NCBI RefSeq assembly: GCF_003148565.1
Contig: NZ_QGGL01000005.1
Location: 62,001-126,000, forward strand
Origin: Tumebacillus permanentifrigoris
GTDB taxonomy: Bacteria > Bacillota > Bacilli > Tumebacillales > Tumebacillaceae
DNA length: 64,000 nt
Direction: 5' to 3'
Positions 43,301 through 51,536 of the stretch are shown piece after piece (positions within the stretch are counted from its first letter, which is position 1; the number at the start of each line of letters is the position of its first letter). The notes beneath the pieces were generated by a model, which saw nothing but the letters and a program-made list of their open reading frames with translations, ran no database searches and was not told the DNA's origin. The translations under genes and the position numbers were made by a program.

Positions 43301-43340
43301 AAAAAAATAGACAGTTCCCACATGGGACTGTCTATTTTTT
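43301..43340. terminator. Bidirectional terminator between amidase and VOC genes
   Basis: AAAAATAGACAGTCCC-type arms (one bulge) around CACATG, A and T runs on both sides. Confidence 0.8.
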
Positions 43341-43665
43341 ATTCCAGTTGCAAAAACTCCAACACTTCCCCGTCCGGCCCTTGGAAAAAGGCGTTCCGCC
43401 AGCCGTTCTCGAACTCATTCGGCCCTTCCAGCAAGGGTAGTGTGGTCAGCAAGGGTTCGAGTTCCGGCACTTCAAAGCACAGATGCGACGCAGAAGGATC
43501 TGGACCTTCGTAGAGTTCGAGCCGGAACTCGCCTTTTTGCAAAAAGACGATCGATTCGTTGAGCAACGTCAGCCGCTGCATGTCCTCGAAGCCGTAGAGC
43601 GAGCGGTAGAACGTCACCGCCCGTTCCAAGTTGCCAACTTCAAGACCGAGGTGGTGGAATTTCAT
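43339..43665 (-). CDS. VOC/glyoxalase-family protein (108 aa)
   Basis: ATG 43665 with AGGAAGG upstream. One complete VOC module: MKFHHLGLEVGNLERAVTFY, LYGFE, then SHLCFEVPELEP and a C-terminal FFQGPDGEVLEFLQ. Metal ligands His (HLGLEV), Glu (ELYEG), His (SHLCF) and Glu (LEFLQ) are in place. Lactoylglutathione lyase-like, but bacillithiol or other substrates are possible. It lies 25 nt after queA. Confidence 0.8.
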   Translation of the reverse strand: MKFHHLGLEVGNLERAVTFYRSLYGFEDMQRLTLLNESIVFLQKGEFRLELYEGPDPSASHLCFEVPELEPLLTTLPLLEGPNEFENGWRNAFFQGPDGEVLEFLQLE

Positions 43666-43689
43666 GGGCACACAACCTTCCTATTTGGC

Positions 43690-44721
43690 TTACAAGATCA
43701 AGTTCATGTCGCCAAATTCATGCCAGAGATACTGGCGGTCGATCGCTTCTTGGTACGCGGCATAGAGCAGCTCTGGCTTGACAAACGCAGACAGCAAGTC
43801 CAGATGGCTGGCCTCCGGTTCGTGGAAGCCCGTGATCAGACCGTCGACGACACGCAACGGATAGCGGTCATGGATGTAGAGATTCGTCCAGCCGGATTGA
43901 GCGCGGAGGATGCCGTCAGTGTCGACGGCCGTTTCCAGCGAGCGTACCACGGTGGTGCCGACCGCGATCACGCGACCGCCTGCCGCTTTGCATTGTTCGA
44001 CCGCCTCCACCGTTTCCTGTGGAATCATGTACTGCTCGATGTTCTCACGCGGGTCTTGGTGCCAGCGGTCATCGAGCAAGTAGCTCAGTCCGGTGTGCAG
44101 TTGCATGTAGGCGAGGCGCACCCCCTTGCGCTGGAGCTTGAACAACAATTCCCACGAGAACGCGCGCCCGGCGGACGGCATCTCGACGGAGCCTGGCACG
44201 GAGGCGTAGACCGTCTGGTAGTAATCGAGGCCCCAATCGGTGTGGATGTATTCATAGCGCACCGGCTCGCCGAGCTGGTAGATCTCGTCATACAACGCTG
44301 CACCTTCCCGCGAGAACTGCAACGTCACAAAGGGTCGCCCTGTCTGTTGCGCCACCACTTCTGCCTCAAGCGTCGGGGAAAAACGCAGCCGCTCACCTAT
44401 GCAGACCCCCTGCGCCACCACCAGCGCCTGCCACACCGATTCATCTAAGCGGTGGGCGAGGCGAACTTCCACATGCTCTGCACCTGCAAGTCGGGTCGCT
44501 TTCAAAACAGCAGGCACTGTCCTCGAAGCGTTCAGAATCAGCAGATCACCCGGTTTCAAGAACCGATCCAGTTGAAAAAATGTCTCGTGCTGGGTCTGCC
44601 CCGTCGCACGGTCGAGCACCATCATCTGGACATGATCCCGCCGCACCCCGCGCCGCTCGGGCGGAGTGGTGGCGTTGAGGGCATCTGGCAGGTGGAACTG
44701 GTGTAGGTGGCGCGCTTCCAT
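43690..44721 (-). CDS. queA: QueA-family S-adenosylmethionine:tRNA ribosyltransferase-isomerase (343 aa)
   Basis: Full-length QueA family: LILNASRTVPAVLKA at the place of the usual 'NNTRVIPARL', GARSRGNCC-free core VYASVPGSVEMPSAGRAFSWEL, and HTGLSYLLDDRWHQDP. The canonical enzyme transfers ribose from SAM to preQ1 in tRNA. It lies in an SDR-queA-VOC unit rather than beside tgt, ruvAB or yajC, and several conserved positions differ. A paralogue with another role is therefore possible. Confidence 0.75.
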   Translation of the reverse strand: MEARHLHQFHLPDALNATTPPERRGVRRDHVQMMVLDRATGQTQHETFFQLDRFLKPGDLLILNASRTVPAVLKATRLAGAEHVEVRLAHRLDESVWQALVVAQGVCIGERLRFSPTLEAEVVAQQTGRPFVTLQFSREGAALYDEIYQLGEPVRYEYIHTDWGLDYYQTVYASVPGSVEMPSAGRAFSWELLFKLQRKGVRLAYMQLHTGLSYLLDDRWHQDPRENIEQYMIPQETVEAVEQCKAAGGRVIAVGTTVVRSLETAVDTDGILRAQSGWTNLYIHDRYPLRVVDGLITGFHEPEASHLDLLSAFVKPELLYAAYQEAIDRQYLWHEFGDMNLIL

Positions 44722-44722
44722 G

Positions 44723-45463
44723 TTACTTCTCCCCTTCCGCTTGAAACTCTTGGGCTGAAAACTCTTGGGCTTGGAACCGCTGGCCGTTCACAGCTTGTGA
44801 CGCCTCCGACGCGAGGTAGAGGAACACAGCGAGCAGATCGTTCGGATCTGCCAATTCATAGTCGCAATCCGGCACCGCCAACGCATGCATCTCCGTGTCC
44901 ATCTCGCCCGGATCGACCATGTTCACGCGCACCGCCGTCTCGCTCACTTCATCAGCCCAAGTCTGGGTCAGCCCCTCCACCGCAAACTTGGAGATCCCGT
45001 AAGCCCCCCAGCCTGCATACCCGACATGCCCTGCTTCGGAGGTGATGTTGATGACCGAGCCTCGATTTCTCTGCAGCATCCCTGGAATCACTCGGCGCGT
45101 GACCAAAAACGGCCCTACTGCGTTGACCCGCAACACATCGGCAAAGTCCTCCTCCGGGTAGTCGAGCAAGTACGGCATCGGGCTCGGCCCCAGAATCGAA
45201 GCGTTGTTGATCAAGACGTCGATTCCGCCATAGGTCGCCTCCGCCTGCGCCACAAAGCGCTCCACATCGCGTGGCACCGACATGTCCCCGATCACCGCCA
45301 GCACCTCTGCTCCTAACGCTTCTGCCGCACGCCGAACCTCCTGCAACCCGGACTCCCCACGCGCACTGATCGCCAACCGCGCCCCGCGCTTTGCAAACCC
45401 CAGTGCCAACGCCCGACCTAACCCTTTCGATGCTCCCGTGATCATCACGACTTGCTTCTCCAT
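44723..45463 (-). CDS. SDR-family oxidoreductase (246 aa)
   Basis: SD AAGGGGG. NAD(P) motif TGASKGLG, NNAS, active site Ser in INITSEAGHV and YGISK. After about residue 225 a short degenerate repeat (QAQEF, SAQEF, QAEG) replaces a normal C-terminus. One nt separates it from queA. Upstream is a near-consensus promoter and a 21-bp palindrome, so the operon is likely under a dedicated repressor. Confidence 0.85.
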   Translation of the reverse strand: MEKQVVMITGASKGLGRALALGFAKRGARLAISARGESGLQEVRRAAEALGAEVLAVIGDMSVPRDVERFVAQAEATYGGIDVLINNASILGPSPMPYLLDYPEEDFADVLRVNAVGPFLVTRRVIPGMLQRNRGSVINITSEAGHVGYAGWGAYGISKFAVEGLTQTWADEVSETAVRVNMVDPGEMDTEMHALAVPDCDYELADPNDLLAVFLYLASEASQAVNGQRFQAQEFSAQEFQAEGEK

Positions 45464-45481
45464 TTTCCTTACCCCCTTCGC

Positions 45482-45502
45482 GGTTTAGAAACTTTCTAAA
45501 CC
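45482..45502. promoter_or_regulatory. 21-bp palindromic operator candidate for the SDR-queA operon
   Basis: GGTTTAGAAA, centre C, TTTCTAAACC: a perfect 10-bp dyad positioned just downstream of the predicted start point, where a repressor would block transcription. The form resembles TetR/MarR-type operators. Confidence 0.65.
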
Positions 45503-45522
45503 TTTATATTGATTATGTATTC

Positions 45523-45551
45523 ATCATACCTCCAGAAGTTTCCTGAGTCAA
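45523..45551 (-). promoter_or_regulatory. Promoter of the SDR-queA operon
   Basis: -35 TTGACT (45546-45551), 17-nt spacer, -10 TATGAT (45523-45528). Confidence 0.75.
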
Positions 45552-45681
45552 TACTTTCCATACAAAAAAGTATACAATGTCCAAACCTTGCGATTTTCTA
45601 AATAAATCACAAAATTGTAGGACATTTCGCTCATACAAGTTACAATAGAAGAAAAGCAAGACCAATTTCGAAAGGTGTGAC

Positions 45682-47013
45682 ATGATGGCACAACTGAACC
45701 TCCAGCGCCAACCTGCTCCCTCACCACGACGAGGGCTCGCACTGTATTTCGCGTTGCCGATTCTCTCTTGGGCTTTCTATGATTTTGCCAACACGATTTT
45801 CTCCTCGAACATCGTGACGATCTTCTTCCCGTTCTATTTGCAGGACGCGGTCGGCGGCAATGAGCAGATGAACCAGATCGCCAGCACGATGATCACGTAC
45901 ACGAATGCAATTGTAAGCGTTTTCTTAGTCCTCCTCTCGCCCTTATTCGGTGTCTGGATGGACCGAACGGGTCGAAAAAAAGCCTACCTCGTCCCCTTCA
46001 CACTGATCTCGATCCTCGCGACAATCCTGATGGGGTTGTCCGCGATGTGGAAGACAGATGCCGAGTTATTCGGGTTGCCGCTGTCATTAGCCGGTGTGTT
46101 GTTGGCGTTTATGATCGCCAAGTTTTTCTACAACTCCAGTCTCGTCTTCTACGACCCGATGATCTCCGACCTCGGAACCAAGCAAGAACTGCCGCTGATC
46201 TCCGGGTTTGGCGTGGCGATCGGCTACGTGGGAACGCTGATGGGGCTTGTGGTCTACCCCTTTATCGGCGCACACAGTTTCCATCAAGCCTTCATCCCCT
46301 CCGCCCTGCTGTTCCTCGTGTTCAGCCTGCCGATGTTCCTGTTCTACAAGGACAAACCGGCCAAACAGGTGCAGGAGAAAAAGCCATTTTTCAGCGGCTA
46401 TCGTGAAATTCTGGCGACGTTCCGGGAAGCGCGGGCGCACCGAGCGATTTTCCTGTTCATGATCGCGTACTTTTTCTTCAATGACGCGATTGCGACGGCG
46501 GTCTCCGTGATGGCGGTCTATGCCAAAGCGGTCGTCGGCTTCAGCACGGGCAAGTTCATCCTGCTCTACCTCGTCTCGACGGTGTCGAGCATCGTAGGCT
46601 CGTTTGTATTTGGATATGTGACCAAGCGAGTCGGAGCGAAGCGGGCGATCCTCTATGTGGCGATCATCCTGCTGATTGCCTTGACGATGGCTTCGTTAGC
46701 CGTCAACCAGATCATGTTCTGGATCTGCGGCACGCTGTACGGTGTGGCGATGGGCGCGACATGGGTCACTTCGCGGACGCTGATCGTCCAATTGACCCCC
46801 GCAGAGAAGCGCGGGCAGTTCTTCGGCCTGTTCGCGTTTTCCGGGAAGGTCTCCTCGATTGTCGGCCCGACGATCTACGGGACGATCACCCTCCTGCTGG
46901 CGGATCATGGGAACCTCGCGTCTCGCATCGCCATTGGATCGCTGGGAATTCTGGTTTTGGTAGGTCTGGCGGTTCATGCACGCATGCCATATGATCGTGA
47001 GAAGATGATGTAG
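45682..47013 (+). CDS. UMF1/Atg22-like MFS transporter (443 aa)
   Basis: AAAGGTG precedes ATG ATG. Twelve hydrophobic segments; the start ALPILSWAFYDFANTIFSS with 'YDFANT' is the signature of the UMF1 family (bacterial relatives of vacuolar amino-acid effluxer Atg22). The TM2-TM3 loop has GVWMDRTGRKKAYL. Substrate unknown. Divergent from the SDR operon; terminator follows the stop. Confidence 0.85.
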   Translation: MMAQLNLQRQPAPSPRRGLALYFALPILSWAFYDFANTIFSSNIVTIFFPFYLQDAVGGNEQMNQIASTMITYTNAIVSVFLVLLSPLFGVWMDRTGRKKAYLVPFTLISILATILMGLSAMWKTDAELFGLPLSLAGVLLAFMIAKFFYNSSLVFYDPMISDLGTKQELPLISGFGVAIGYVGTLMGLVVYPFIGAHSFHQAFIPSALLFLVFSLPMFLFYKDKPAKQVQEKKPFFSGYREILATFREARAHRAIFLFMIAYFFFNDAIATAVSVMAVYAKAVVGFSTGKFILLYLVSTVSSIVGSFVFGYVTKRVGAKRAILYVAIILLIALTMASLAVNQIMFWICGTLYGVAMGATWVTSRTLIVQLTPAEKRGQFFGLFAFSGKVSSIVGPTIYGTITLLLADHGNLASRIAIGSLGILVLVGLAVHARMPYDREKMM

Positions 47014-47042
47014 GTCAGATCGATACGAGCGATGCGTTACAC

Positions 47043-47079
47043 AAAAAACCTCCGACCCAATGGGTCCGGAGGTTTTTTC
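47043..47079. terminator. Bidirectional terminator
   Basis: AAAACCTCCGACCC and GGGTCCGGAGGTTTT (one bulge) with flanking A/T runs between convergent genes. Confidence 0.85.
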
Positions 47080-49357
47080 ACGCCTTCACAGGCGCAGTCA
47101 TGAGTTCGAGGTACATGCTGAGTTCCAAATGCACATCCAACGGCTTGTCCCGGCCTTCGAAGCGCAGGAGGACACGACGACCGCCATCGCCGGACAGGGG
47201 CTTGATCTCCTCGATCACACCTGTACCTAGCTCGCGATGTTGCAGCGTGTCGCCTGCGGTGAGTGACAGGGTTCCGTACTTTTCCAAGGCGAGCTTCAAG
47301 CGGTCCTGTGGCGAGATCATGCTGCCGGGAGCTGTGACGGCGCCCGTTCGTCCTGTTCCCAGACCATAGCGGCCACCCAATTGACTGCCGATGGGAACAC
47401 CATCCCGCATCCCGGTCGACTTCAGCTCGACTTTCTTCGGCCGCTGCAACAGCGCCGTCTCATAGAGAAAAGGCGACGGCTCCGCTTTGCCGCCGTGATA
47501 CCGAATCGGTGCCGACAACGTCAGGAAACGCTTCGCCCGCGTCATCCCGACATACAGCAGACGCCGCTCCTCTTCGTAGGCGGCGTCTTTTTTATCTCCC
47601 TCGACGTTGATCGCCTTGCTGTGCGGGACCATCTCTTCCACCAGCCCGATGCAATAGACGTGCTCAAACTCCAGCCCCTTCGCCTTGTGCATCGTCATCA
47701 ACTGGATGCCTTCACCCTTGTTGCGACTCCTGCGGATCGTCTCGTTGACTTCCGCGACGTGTTGCAGGAAGTTGGCGATCGTCCCATGCCCCATCACCGC
47801 CTGCTCCAACTCTTCCAGCGGCTCTGATGCTGCTTTCAGGTCATTGCCCGACTTCTGCGCATACTCTTCCAAGTACTTGTCATACCCGATCGTTTTGCGA
47901 ATCATCTGCAACGCCGAAGACGGCGACAGGAACCGCAGCTTGTGCAGGTCCTTCGCCAACTGCTCCACTTTTTGCCGCTGGTAAGGTTCGAGGCTCGCCA
48001 CTTTCTGCAACGCTTCCAAGTACGAATCCCCTTGCTCACGGCGGATGTGATGCACCTCATCCACCCAGCGCTCTGGGTACAGATACCGCTTCGGACGATT
48101 GATGATCGCAGTCAGTCCGTCGAGATCATCCGGTTCCAGCGCCAACTTGAAGTAGGTCAGCACATCGCGCACTTGCCAACGCCGGTAGAAGTCCCCGTCC
48201 GAATCGTGCAAGGTGAACGGCAAATTCCGCTGCACCAGCCCGTCGATCACCGCCCGCACCTGAATGTTCGTCCGGTACAGCACGACGATCTCGCGCCCCT
48301 CCTGACCGCTCGCCAGCAACGCTTCGACCTGCGTGAGAATCTGCTCCGCCTCGTCACGCTCGCCCTCGGGACGAATCAGCACCGGTCGCTCTCCTTCGCG
48401 GCCCGTGCCTTTGATATGCTTGCTTTGGCGCTTGCGGTTGTGCATGATCAGGCGCGAGGACGTCTCGATCACCGGATCGGTCGAGCGGTAATTCGTAGCC
48501 AGAATCACTTTCTCCGCACCCGGATAGAGCGATTCAAAGTCCAGCAGGAACTCCACTCGCGCTCCCCGGAACCGATAGATCGACTGGTCATCATCACCGA
48601 CGATGCACAGGTTCCCATGCCCCGCCAACAACTTGATCACCTCATACTGCGCGAGGTTCGTGTCCTGAAACTCGTCGACGAGGATGTAGCGATACTTGCG
48701 CTGGTAGTACGCTAACGCCAGCGGGTTGCTCGTCAACATGTGGTAACACTCCACGAGGATGTCATCGAAGTCCCAGCGATCCATCCGCGCTTTCGCTTTT
48801 TCATAGCCGGCATACAGGTCGCGGAACTTTTGATTCTCTGGCTTGGTCGCTTTGATCCGGGCGGGGAGGATCAGGTTGTTTTTGCACAGCCCGATTTTCT
48901 GCAGGGTGTCCGCGACTTCCTCGTCGTCGCCGTCCTCGCCCGCTTCCCGCAAAAGGTTCCGGATCAGCGTCCGCTGCTCCGTCTCCTCCAACAACTGCGG
49001 CATCCGCCCGCCATTCTGCTGAAGCAACATCCGCAGGAACACCGAGTGGAACGTCCCGATCTCCGTTGCGCGTACCGCCTGCTCGCCAATCCCTGGCATC
49101 ACCCCGAGCCGGGTCTGCATCTCCTCCGCCGCGGCCCGGGTGAACGTGACGATCAGGAGCTGGTTCGCCGGGATGCGGGCCACTTGCATCATGTAGGCGG
49201 CGCGACAGGTGAGCACCGTCGTTTTCCCACTGCCTGGCCCAGCAAAAACAACGAGAGGCCCCGCCACATGGCGGACCGCCTCTCGTTGTTCCGGGTTGAG
49301 TCGTATGCCGTTGTTTGCGATCCCCTCAAAAAAGCCTGTCTCGCTCAAAATCAGCAT
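47078..49357 (-). CDS. UvrD/PcrA-like superfamily 1 DNA helicase (759 aa)
   Basis: Motifs in order: Q motif LNPEQREAV, Walker A FAGPGSGKTT, VTFTRAAAEEM (Ia), VDEFQDTN (II), GDDDQSIYRFRGA (III), ATNYRSTDP (IV), MTMHKAKGLEFEHVY (V) and VGMTRAKR (VI). The C-terminal 80 residues carry a Tudor/KOW-like end (RELGTGVIEEIKPLSGDGGRR) as in PcrA. The start overlaps the preceding 81-aa gene by 32 nt. It is the last gene of an operon with two paralogous-domain proteins and may be specialised relative to the housekeeping PcrA. Confidence 0.9.
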   Translation of the reverse strand: MLILSETGFFEGIANNGIRLNPEQREAVRHVAGPLVVFAGPGSGKTTVLTCRAAYMMQVARIPANQLLIVTFTRAAAEEMQTRLGVMPGIGEQAVRATEIGTFHSVFLRMLLQQNGGRMPQLLEETEQRTLIRNLLREAGEDGDDEEVADTLQKIGLCKNNLILPARIKATKPENQKFRDLYAGYEKAKARMDRWDFDDILVECYHMLTSNPLALAYYQRKYRYILVDEFQDTNLAQYEVIKLLAGHGNLCIVGDDDQSIYRFRGARVEFLLDFESLYPGAEKVILATNYRSTDPVIETSSRLIMHNRKRQSKHIKGTGREGERPVLIRPEGERDEAEQILTQVEALLASGQEGREIVVLYRTNIQVRAVIDGLVQRNLPFTLHDSDGDFYRRWQVRDVLTYFKLALEPDDLDGLTAIINRPKRYLYPERWVDEVHHIRREQGDSYLEALQKVASLEPYQRQKVEQLAKDLHKLRFLSPSSALQMIRKTIGYDKYLEEYAQKSGNDLKAASEPLEELEQAVMGHGTIANFLQHVAEVNETIRRSRNKGEGIQLMTMHKAKGLEFEHVYCIGLVEEMVPHSKAINVEGDKKDAAYEEERRLLYVGMTRAKRFLTLSAPIRYHGGKAEPSPFLYETALLQRPKKVELKSTGMRDGVPIGSQLGGRYGLGTGRTGAVTAPGSMISPQDRLKLALEKYGTLSLTAGDTLQHRELGTGVIEEIKPLSGDGGRRVLLRFEGRDKPLDVHLELSMYLELMTAPVKA

Positions 49358-49571
49358 CGTCTTCCCACTTTCGAATAAAATCCTGAAATTCAGGAATCAA
49401 CATCTGCAATCGCCGCTTCTCGACCATCAAGTTCTCAATGGTTTCCAAGTCGGCCGCGTTGAAGCAGGCCACGACTTGTGCGGGCAATTGATTATACCGA
49501 ATCTCCCAAGCTGAAACAACCGTTCGCAACCTCAGGAAACGCTCGTCCAGGCTCTCAGGCTGCATACGCAT
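49326..49571 (-). CDS. 81-aa protein sharing a domain with its upstream neighbour
   Basis: GAGGGTG is the SD for ATG 49571. Residues 25-75 (NQLPAQVVACFNAADLETIE, then MVEKRRLQMLIPEFQDFIRKW) align without gaps with the last 60 residues of the 316-aa protein encoded just upstream (QGLPTEVLTLFNLEDLKGIE, MQQRKRIGALAEDLQALVAKW). It overlaps the helicase start by 32 nt. The domain family is not one I recognise; a helicase-associated interaction module is inferred. Confidence 0.7.
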   Translation of the reverse strand: MRMQPESLDERFLRLRTVVSAWEIRYNQLPAQVVACFNAADLETIENLMVEKRRLQMLIPEFQDFIRKWEDDADFERDRLF

Positions 49572-49597
49572 GCGTCAAGCACCCTCGAACGCGGCGA

Positions 49598-50548
49598 TTA
49601 CTCGCTTTGCTCCTCTTGCCACTTCGCCACCAGCGCCTGCAGGTCCTCTGCGAGTGCGCCGATGCGCTTGCGCTGTTGCATCAGGGACTCGATCCCCTTG
49701 AGGTCTTCCAGATTGAAGAGGGTCAACACTTCGGTCGGCAGTCCTTGGTTGCGAGTAGCAAGTTCGGAAGCCGCTTGGGTGAGCTGTTCCAGAACGAGAT
49801 CGACCAGTTTTTCGGTCGGAATCTGTACTTTTTCTTCGGTGTTGGTTTCCACAGTTGCCATCGTTTCCAGCGCGTTCATCGGGGATTCCTCCGTTTCTTT
49901 TTCTACTGCGACTTCATCCAAACGTTCAGCGGTCGCCGCCGCTTCCGGCTCGACCAACAGGCACTCCACAGAATCGCCCGCCACAGCAAAGCGCGGGTCA
50001 AGCTCCGGGTAGAACACGCCATCCTCACTGACTAATGCCAGCAAGTCCTGACGGTCCGCCCGACGCTGGCCCAACTCCGCCATCAAATCAGCGATGGCGT
50101 CATGCACCAGCTCCCACTCGGTCAGCAGGTATTCGCCTGCTTCCAAGCGGGCAAAGCGCGGGTCGCTGTCCAAATCCACGCGCGACATCAACTCGCCGCG
50201 ATTGCGACCGGTCGATTGCTGCAGATGGCGCAGAATCTCGCCTTGCTTCTGCGGGTGACCCACTTGTTTGAGAAATTCATAGGCGCGTTCGCCCAGGTCA
50301 TCGCCTGAGTGTTCACGCAACGCATAGCGCTCGTCATCCAGTTTGCGGAAGCATCCATTTCTCGATAGTAGCGCCGCACGGACACGATCTGGAATCGTAT
50401 CGAGAGACTTCTCACTTTGCACCGCCCACTCGCTGTGCACAGCTTCGACCAGTTCCGCTTCACTCATCGGACCGGTCGCGATGCGCAACACGCGTTTCAA
50501 AAAGCCTTCTAGGCTATAGCGAAACGTCCAAGCTCCTTGTTGCAACAT
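49598..50548 (-). CDS. Winged-helix-like protein with C-terminal helical domain (316 aa)
   Basis: N-terminal ~140 residues contain two helix-rich repeats resembling winged-helix modules (MSEAELVEAVHSEWAVQSE, PQKQGEILRHLQQSTGRNRG) as in RpoE/HARE-HTH-like domains. A low-complexity acidic linker (EKETEESPMNALETMATVET) precedes the C-terminal LPTEV...KW domain shared with the next gene. First gene of the helicase operon. Possibly a DNA-binding partner of the helicase; family unnamed to me. ATG 50548 lacks a strong SD. Confidence 0.65.
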   Translation of the reverse strand: MLQQGAWTFRYSLEGFLKRVLRIATGPMSEAELVEAVHSEWAVQSEKSLDTIPDRVRAALLSRNGCFRKLDDERYALREHSGDDLGERAYEFLKQVGHPQKQGEILRHLQQSTGRNRGELMSRVDLDSDPRFARLEAGEYLLTEWELVHDAIADLMAELGQRRADRQDLLALVSEDGVFYPELDPRFAVAGDSVECLLVEPEAAATAERLDEVAVEKETEESPMNALETMATVETNTEEKVQIPTEKLVDLVLEQLTQAASELATRNQGLPTEVLTLFNLEDLKGIESLMQQRKRIGALAEDLQALVAKWQEEQSE

Positions 50549-50618
50549 GTTGCTGTCATCCCCTTCAAAAAACTGCTTCGCTCTATAGATTCGACATTCG
50601 CGGAACTATTCCTGTCCG

Positions 50619-51086
50619 TCATTTGCCAACTGTTCCTGTTGCCACCAGCTTTAATTTTCCGCGGCACTTGCCGCAGCCGTAGCGACGCACGTCAATTTGA
50701 CGTTTGCGCTCGTAGGGTTGCTTGCATTGCTCACAATGGTAGAGATAGCGGGTCTTCACTTCGCGCCGCAGCCCGGTATCCGGGCAATAACGCGAACCGC
50801 CGACGCGCTCCAACAGCTCCTTGAATTCGCGGTCCTGATGCCGGTATCCGCGCTTTTGCAGGTGCAGGTGGTAATGGCATAGCTCATGCTTGATCGTACC
50901 GATCATGGAGTCGAGGCCATGCGCCTCGTAATGGTGTGGGTTGATCTCGATGTCATGCGTTCGCAACAGATAGCGACCGCCGGTTGTGCGCAGACGCCCA
51001 TTCCAAGTAACTCGGTGCTGGAACGGCCATCCGAACGATTCCAACGAGATCTGTTCGACGAAACGTTGCAACTCCTGCTCCGTCAT
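50619..51086 (-). CDS. SprT-like zinc metalloprotease-domain protein (155 aa)
   Basis: ATG 51086 with GAAGTGAG upstream. SprT signature: [16 protein letters not shown] (HExxH), then a zinc ribbon [14 protein letters not shown] ... [13 protein letters not shown] with CxxC pairs. Size agrees with YdcK/SprT-like proteins in Bacillota, related to the protease domain of Spartan. The gene lies just behind a truncated Nudix gene. Confidence 0.85.
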   Translation of the reverse strand: MTEQELQRFVEQISLESFGWPFQHRVTWNGRLRTTGGRYLLRTHDIEINPHHYEAHGLDSMIGTIKHELCHYHLHLQKRGYRHQDREFKELLERVGGSRYCPDTGLRREVKTRYLYHCEQCKQPYERKRQIDVRRYGCGKCRGKLKLVATGTVGK

Positions 51087-51091
51087 CGAAC

Positions 51092-51280
51092 TCACTTCAA
51101 ATTGTCCTCGACATCCGCATGGACGACATGTTGAACGGTTGTCGGCAACCGCTCCACCACCCACAGCAAGCGATCGACCTGCACCTCAACACCCAACTCC
51201 TCGGCGAATTCGCGCACGATCGTCACGTTGGAGGGTTCGAGGATATCCACACGCCCACCCGGCAGATCAAATCGAATCAT
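51092..51280 (-). CDS. Truncated Nudix-box protein (62 aa)
   Basis: SD GAGGAGG is well placed for ATG 51280. The peptide contains a complete Nudix box (G-x5-E-x7-REFAEELGV, beginning [10 protein letters not shown]), but the protein is less than half a Nudix domain. The N-terminus joins MIRFD directly to LPGGRVDI, as if the first strands were deleted, and the frame stops after EDNLK, 5 nt before the sprT-like start. Probably a non-functional deletion derivative kept for translational coupling. Confidence 0.6.
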   Translation of the reverse strand: MIRFDLPGGRVDILEPSNVTIVREFAEELGVEVQVDRLLWVVERLPTTVQHVVHADVEDNLK

Positions 51281-51536
51281 CCTTCCGACCTCCTCTCGTC
51301 CACAAACCTACTCTAACGCTATCCAAAATCTATCAAAAAAGCAACCTTTTTGACACAAGATGACAAAAAAAGAGCGGGTGCTTCCCCGCTCTTTTTTCCT
51401 GCTGTGCCCTCATGCGCACTAGATCTTAAATTGTCCGATCACTTCTACAGAAACCGCATAAACAACGAACAAAAGTAAACCCCTCCTCAGAAGAGGCGGG
51501 GTTTACTAGATGATTATGATTCGATTGATTGGGTGC
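51281..51536. other. Intergenic region with two terminator hairpins
   Basis: AAAGAGCGGG/CCCGCTCTTT-type hairpin at 51364-51397 and GTAAACCCC/GGGGTTTAC at 51471-51507. The second ends the rhomboid gene on the minus strand. No gene seen. Confidence 0.7.
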
